A program made the position numbers and the translations under genes. From an uncultured Muribaculaceae bacterium (GTDB lineage: Bacteria; Bacteroidota; Bacteroidia; Bacteroidales; Muribaculaceae), in contig CAJTOZ010000019.1 of assembly GCA_910578095.1 (NCBI GenBank), positions 1 through 55,446 of the forward strand: 55,446 bases of DNA. Direction: 5' to 3'. The notes beneath the pieces are model-generated. The model ran no database searches and was not told the origin of the DNA. It was given only the letters and a program-made list of their open reading frames with translations. Below are positions 51,751 to 55,446 of the stretch, piece after piece. Position 1 is the first letter of the stretch. Every line of letters starts with the position of its first letter.

Positions 51751-53266
51751 GTCGGTGTAGTATGAGGTTGACTTTCCTTTTTATAATTTGGCGCTCGCCA
51801 CTTGTGATGCCGGTAGTGAATATCGTGACCGCGTTTACAGCAAGAGATATCAGACAAAATGCAATCAGCCCGAGGAAATTATTGGGCAAAAAGTCGCTGA
51901 AGAGGGCACAGACTGCAGTGGTTATGCATATCACATAGCATACGGGCGCGAATACGTGCCGAAAATATTTTGATATACTCAAGTTGATGAACTTGGATAT
52001 ATTGTGCAGCGTTACCAGCAGAAATGCGAAGCGTCCGAGAGAAAGAATTGGGTAGACACTTTCCGGAGAAGCTCCGAGTTTCAAAGCTATGTAGCTGGCG
52101 GGAAATGCCAAAAGGAATAAATTGCTACCTACGATTACGGAGCGACGCAAATGTCCGGTTGCTGTCATGGCAGTCCAGACCGGGTTGTTGAATGAATTCA
52201 CAATGGAATAAATCAGCACCCACTGAACGAATTGTGAAGCATATTCCGGAACCTCCTTCAGCCATACTCCGAGTACGTAGTCGCAACGCAGAATCAATGG
52301 CAGGGAAATACACCAGAGCATGTAGAACGAGAATCGGGAGCTTGCGTACACAAGAGAAATAAGCGAGTCATGTTCGTCTGCTGCATATCTTTTTACAATC
52401 TGGGGGCGTACGGCAGTGAAAAAATTAGCTGAGAAATTGTTTACTGCATTGTTCACCTGAGCAGCTATACCGTTGGCTGCATTTACCACAGGTCCGAAGA
52501 ACATGTTGAGCAGGATGTTTATTCCCTGGCCATTTACCATCCACACGGTAGCTCCATACAAGTTCCACCCGGTGAAGCCCGTCAATTCCTTGAATAAGTC
52601 CTTACTCCAGATCCATTCGTGGCTCACTTCCTCGTATTTTCGAGTGCAGTATATGGCCATACATAATTTGGGCAAAATCTGTACAACCATCATCAGTACT
52701 GCATACATAATCAGTTTGTTGCTGACCACGACCATAAGATAGGCTATGGCCAGCTTGGCAAACGCGTCGACAATGCCTATGTAGGCATAAATTTTCATAT
52801 TTTCGCGCGCGATAAGCACTGATTCGTAGACGGAGAATATGAATGTGGAGCCAAGAGAAATAATAGTGCAGTACAGCACAACGAGTGCCGCACCACGTTG
52901 ATGCTCAGGAATCACGAGTTTGTTTGTCACAAGCCATTGTCCGGCGGTTGCGCCTATTATGAGGACAGCCACTGCAATAGCTATAAATAGCAGCAGGCAT
53001 GTGTTGAATATATCTTTTACTCGTTTGCTGTTGCCTTTTCCGAGTTCATAGTTAAGGAAACGCTGTGTGGACACCGTAAGTGTCGAGGAAAAGAATATGA
53101 GGGCTGAGGACAGTCCGCCTACCACATTGTACACGCCGTAGTCGTCGACGCCGAGGGCGGCGAGGACTACCCTGGATGTAAACAGCGAGACGACCATTAT
53201 CATGGCCATTCTGCCGTAGAGCATAAGGGTGTTTTTGGCAATGCGTTTGTTGTCGGAAGAACTCAT
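51734..53266 (-). CDS. Polysaccharide flippase (Wzx-like, MOP superfamily)
   Basis: A 510-residue membrane protein with about 12-14 predicted segments, typical of Wzx flippases that move undecaprenyl-linked repeat units across the inner membrane. The start SSSDNKRIAKNTLMLYGRMA and SRVVLAALGVDDYGVYNVVG are family hallmarks. The frame opens to 53458, but that extension is a Pro-rich shadow of the upstream gene. ATG 53266 overlaps the stop of the 242-residue gene (ATGA). Base composition becomes AT-rich from here on. Confidence 0.92.
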   Translation of the reverse strand: MSSSDNKRIAKNTLMLYGRMAMIMVVSLFTSRVVLAALGVDDYGVYNVVGGLSSALIFFSSTLTVSTQRFLNYELGKGNSKRVKDIFNTCLLLFIAIAVAVLIIGATAGQWLVTNKLVIPEHQRGAALVVLYCTIISLGSTFIFSVYESVLIARENMKIYAYIGIVDAFAKLAIAYLMVVVSNKLIMYAVLMMVVQILPKLCMAIYCTRKYEEVSHEWIWSKDLFKELTGFTGWNLYGATVWMVNGQGINILLNMFFGPVVNAANGIAAQVNNAVNNFSANFFTAVRPQIVKRYAADEHDSLISLVYASSRFSFYMLWCISLPLILRCDYVLGVWLKEVPEYASQFVQWVLIYSIVNSFNNPVWTAMTATGHLRRSVIVGSNLFLLAFPASYIALKLGASPESVYPILSLGRFAFLLVTLHNISKFINLSISKYFRHVFAPVCYVICITTAVCALFSDFLPNNFLGLIAFCLISLAVNAVTIFTTGITSGERQIIKRKVNLILHRHEITQ

Positions 53267-53991
53267 GCTATGGTAGAGATGGAAGTACGTGCGCGCAGGT
53301 GGCGGCGGAGGGTGGTGAGGAGGCGTGAATATGGGGCGGCGGGGCGCCAGGGGAGGGTGGATAGGGATTGTACGGCGGCATACCAGCGGGAGAGGAGGGA
53401 ATGGGAGAGGAGGGTGGGATGCACGGTGGAGAGGAGATGAGAGGCAAGATCTACCCAATATTCGTTGGCGGCAGGAGTGATGGCCACTATACCTGCGGCA
53501 GCGATGCGTGCTTCAAGACGGTCTATGGCATCGGCATCGTCGGCCGGTGCGGTTGAGGCGAGAGATTGAAGCAATTCTGCTGCCGCCTTGATTCCGGAGG
53601 GACCGGTGTGTAGGAGGTTGCGCATGTAGGCGCTGACGGGCATGGCCGGGCGGAGGCGGTAGGCTGCTATGACGCGGGCGCGGGCCTCGGCGAGCGTGGC
53701 TGCCGGACCGGGACGGCGTCCGGGGAGCCCATATACGTAGCGGTGGAGAGCGTCGATGAGCGGCGCCTTGGCCTGTATGTCGGGGGCGGAGAGTATGCGC
53801 GACCGCAGACGCGGATACAATGCCTCCGCCGCAGCGGCAATGGCACTGTCGGCGGCGCCGGCGGCGGCGATTGCGCCTATGGCGTCGACGGCGGCGCAGA
53901 GTTCTTCGTCGCTGCATCGGGCGGCACTACGCGCCGGAAGCAGGGCTATGGAGCGTAGTGCGGGCAGTATGTCGCGCTGGCGTGATGTCAA
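53263..53991 (-). CDS. Unrecognised Ala-rich protein following the antiterminator fusion
   Basis: A 242-residue, Ala-rich, largely helical protein. I recognise no family. It has no signal peptide or membrane segment. Visible traits are helical blocks such as EELCAAVDAIGAIAAAG, the segment LYPRLRSRILS and a basic C-terminus (RRHLRARTSIS). It overlaps the upstream fusion gene and the downstream flippase gene by 4 bases each, so it is locked into the operon. In Bacteroides capsule loci this place is taken by upxZ, whose product blocks other UpxY proteins; position suggests a similar regulatory role, but no sequence kinship is claimed. Confidence 0.65.
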   Translation of the reverse strand: MTSRQRDILPALRSIALLPARSAARCSDEELCAAVDAIGAIAAAGAADSAIAAAAEALYPRLRSRILSAPDIQAKAPLIDALHRYVYGLPGRRPGPAATLAEARARVIAAYRLRPAMPVSAYMRNLLHTGPSGIKAAAELLQSLASTAPADDADAIDRLEARIAAAGIVAITPAANEYWVDLASHLLSTVHPTLLSHSLLSRWYAAVQSLSTLPWRPAAPYSRLLTTLRRHLRARTSISTIA

Positions 53992-55424
53992 TTCAGAGGT
54001 TGAATCAAGGCTTCAGGGATGTCGGCTGTCCATTCGAAGCCGAAATCGTGGCCGAATTCGAGGCGGAAAAGGCGTGTGAGGGGGCTGTCGCCGGATGCAG
54101 GGATGTCGCGTACGATGCCTTCGTAGCCGGCCATCACTCCTCCTGTGATGCGCACCCGACGCCCGGGTATCAGCCGTGTGGCCGGATCAAGTGGGCGCAG
54201 AGCCATGTCGGGGGTGAATATGCACACCATACGCTGAAACACAAGCATCGAGGCTTCAGGGATGGCTGCGTAGGGGGCATTCGTGGCGGGTGCGCTCCGG
54301 TAGCCCCAGGCTATGTCGCCTACGTGGCGGAACACCTCAGGAAGCAGTTGCGGCGATATGCGGAAAAAGAGTACTCCGGGGATGAATGGCTGAAGGGTGG
54401 CGGCGAGACGCCCTTCGGCGGTGCGGCACACCACTTCCCGGCAGGGATAGTAGGTGGCGACGGAAGCGCCGAACGCGTCGCGAAGGCGCTCTTCGGCTGT
54501 CTCTACGGCCACGCCGCGGCGCATGCGCATGGCATACCAGCGGGGGTGTATGTCGAGTATGGCATCGGCGGCTTCCTGCAATGATGCGGCGCCGGCGCAC
54601 GCGATGCGGCTGCACTCTGCGGCTATTTCGGACGGCGTGGCTGCCGTGTCGGCCGCCACTATACCTGCGAGCCTCAGCGCGGCCGATGTGGCAGCGGCAA
54701 GGGTGCGCGCTATCGAGGCGTCGGTGCGGCGGCCTTGCGCAAGAGGAAAGGCATAGCGTCGGCGTGGCGAGGCATAGGTCTCGACTATGGCCTGCGCCTG
54801 TACAGGAAGCGCAGAGCAATCGTCCTTCAGCAGTGTCACGAGGCCGGATGTGCCCAGACGCGCCCCGCTGTACACATCGACAAGAAACGCATCAAGGGCC
54901 ACACGCAGCCGGGCCGGCATCTCGCCATTGCGGGCGGCGGCACGCCGAAGGGCGCTGAAATCCACCGTCGCACGGGGTGCGGCCAATGCGTTGTCCAGGC
55001 CGTCGAATGCGCGACCGGAGGGATAATCACGTCTGTATAGCGCACGAGCGGCCTCCACATAGCGGCGCACCGATGAGGCGGCCATTCCGGCAGCCTGCAT
55101 GCGGGATATCCACGCAGCTACAAATCTGTCGTCGAAAGGAATATCGGGATTGCCGCAGTTTTTGCGGATAGAAGCCACTGCCTTGCATGCATACGTGGCG
55201 TTGGGGCATTGCGGAGAAAGTGCGCGAGATTCGAGCGCCGACAGCACATCCCGAACCGTATCTATCTGATAGCTTGCCGACTCACCGCCTTGGCCACAAT
55301 CCAACATTTCGTCATGTCCGGACAATGCTTCTCGACCACCCCCGATCGGTCTGTTCTGAATCAAAGGTGTGTCGATGAATGGTGTATGTAAGGCGCCGGC
55401 AAGCATTGCGCATGCGGGCTGCAT
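53988..55424 (-). CDS. Tyrosine-recombinase-like domain fused to a NusG/UpxY-type antiterminator
   Basis: A 478-residue protein. Residues about 293-478 are NusG/UpxY-like: HPRWYAMRMRRG starts the NGN domain, PFIPGVLFFRIS is its core, and GRRVRITGGVMAGYEGIVRD (421-440) is a KOW motif. UpxY proteins let RNA polymerase read through long capsule operons. Residues about 75-290 resemble a tyrosine recombinase: a SAM-like core-binding segment (FVAAWISRMQAAGMAASSVR, 101-120) and a motif-I-like YSGARLGTSGLVTLL (185-199) with the possible catalytic Arg189. No HxxR motif or catalytic Tyr follows, so it is probably not a recombinase any more. Start uncertain: ATG 55424, or internal ATGs at residues 7 or 40. 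Confidence 0.75.
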   Translation of the reverse strand: MQPACAMLAGALHTPFIDTPLIQNRPIGGGREALSGHDEMLDCGQGGESASYQIDTVRDVLSALESRALSPQCPNATYACKAVASIRKNCGNPDIPFDDRFVAAWISRMQAAGMAASSVRRYVEAARALYRRDYPSGRAFDGLDNALAAPRATVDFSALRRAAARNGEMPARLRVALDAFLVDVYSGARLGTSGLVTLLKDDCSALPVQAQAIVETYASPRRRYAFPLAQGRRTDASIARTLAAATSAALRLAGIVAADTAATPSEIAAECSRIACAGAASLQEAADAILDIHPRWYAMRMRRGVAVETAEERLRDAFGASVATYYPCREVVCRTAEGRLAATLQPFIPGVLFFRISPQLLPEVFRHVGDIAWGYRSAPATNAPYAAIPEASMLVFQRMVCIFTPDMALRPLDPATRLIPGRRVRITGGVMAGYEGIVRDIPASGDSPLTRLFRLEFGHDFGFEWTADIPEALIQPLN

Positions 55425-55442
55425 CTCCTATGTATGAGATGC
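55421..55442. repeat. Inverted repeat over the start of the antiterminator fusion gene
   Basis: GCATCTC (55421-55427) and GAGATGC (55436-55442) are perfect inverted arms around 8 bases, covering the chosen start codon and its AGGAG. It could be an operator, an RNA hairpin masking the start, or part of a recombination site. The window ends 4 bases further on. Confidence 0.5.
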
Positions 55443-55446
55443 AAGG

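Noticed and set aside
53267..53458. 64-residue Pro-rich N-terminal extension of the flippase
   Set aside because: It is the out-of-frame reading of the 242-residue gene; the membrane protein proper starts at ATG 53266.
53263..53991. Naming this gene upxZ
   Set aside because: Position fits, but the sequence is longer and I see no convincing similarity to UpxZ.
53988..55424. An active tyrosine recombinase
   Set aside because: The HxxR box and catalytic Tyr are not found; the place where they should lie is occupied by the linker and the NusG-like domain.
1..55446. CRISPR array, IS element or rRNA operon
   Set aside because: No regularly spaced direct repeats, transposase-like frames or rRNA sequence were seen.

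Overview
The window reads as a piece of a Bacteroidales chromosome, most likely from a GC-rich gut lineage such as Muribaculaceae. The phylum is well supported: many genes sit behind the Bacteroidota -7 promoter element TAnnTTTG, two secreted proteins end in type IX secretion-like sorting tails, and the order DUF177-rpmF-fabH-era-der is typical of the group. The family-level guess rests on general resemblance and is weaker. No rRNA, CRISPR array, insertion sequence or intact prophage was seen.

Layout. Positions 1-4640 hold a housekeeping run on the + strand (DUF177, L32, FabH, Era, Der). Positions 4700-8872 hold minus-strand genes for a NOL1/NOP2/Sun RNA methylase, a U32 peptidase-family protein, SecG and a polyprenyl diphosphate synthase. 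Positions 9055-14410 (+) encode a secreted C69 peptidase, a FadL-like outer-membrane protein, RsmA and MgtE; XseA faces them. Positions 15774-23345 (minus) encode two large secreted proteins, a 1518-residue mosaic of adhesin-type domains and an M6 metalloprotease, with the same kind of C-terminal tail. Positions 23720-28405 (+) form a storage-polysaccharide cluster: debranching enzyme, GT4 synthase and GH57 hydrolase. A T7-lysozyme-like amidase and a small protein with the topology of a unimolecular spanin follow, then ligA, tRNA-Ser(TGA), a nitroreductase-like gene and a short orphan transcript with its own promoter, palindrome and terminator. Positions 32713-37542 (minus) carry radA, a SpoU methylase, bioB and an acyl-CoA synthetase. 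Positions 37673-41301 (+) carry a TlpA-like protein, a small membrane protein and a GH20 hexosaminidase.

Positions 41320-55424 (minus) are a surface-polysaccharide locus. It starts at the right edge with a NusG/UpxY-type antiterminator whose N-terminal half looks like a degenerate tyrosine recombinase. An unrecognised 242-residue protein follows, then a flippase, two hexapeptide acyltransferases, four glycosyltransferases, an EpsG-like polymerase, a pyruvyl transferase and an FrhB-like iron-sulfur protein. GDP-L-fucose synthase lies downstream behind its own promoter. The structural genes from about 42430 to 53260 are clearly AT-richer than both flanks, as expected for an exchangeable capsule cassette, while the two leading genes and fcl have chromosomal composition.

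The most notable items are the recombinase-antiterminator fusion with its partner gene, the orphan small transcript at 32631-32708, the amidase/spanin-like pair, promoters that abut start codons, and terminators that overlap the next promoter. All calls come from reading the sequence and remembered family features; no search was run.
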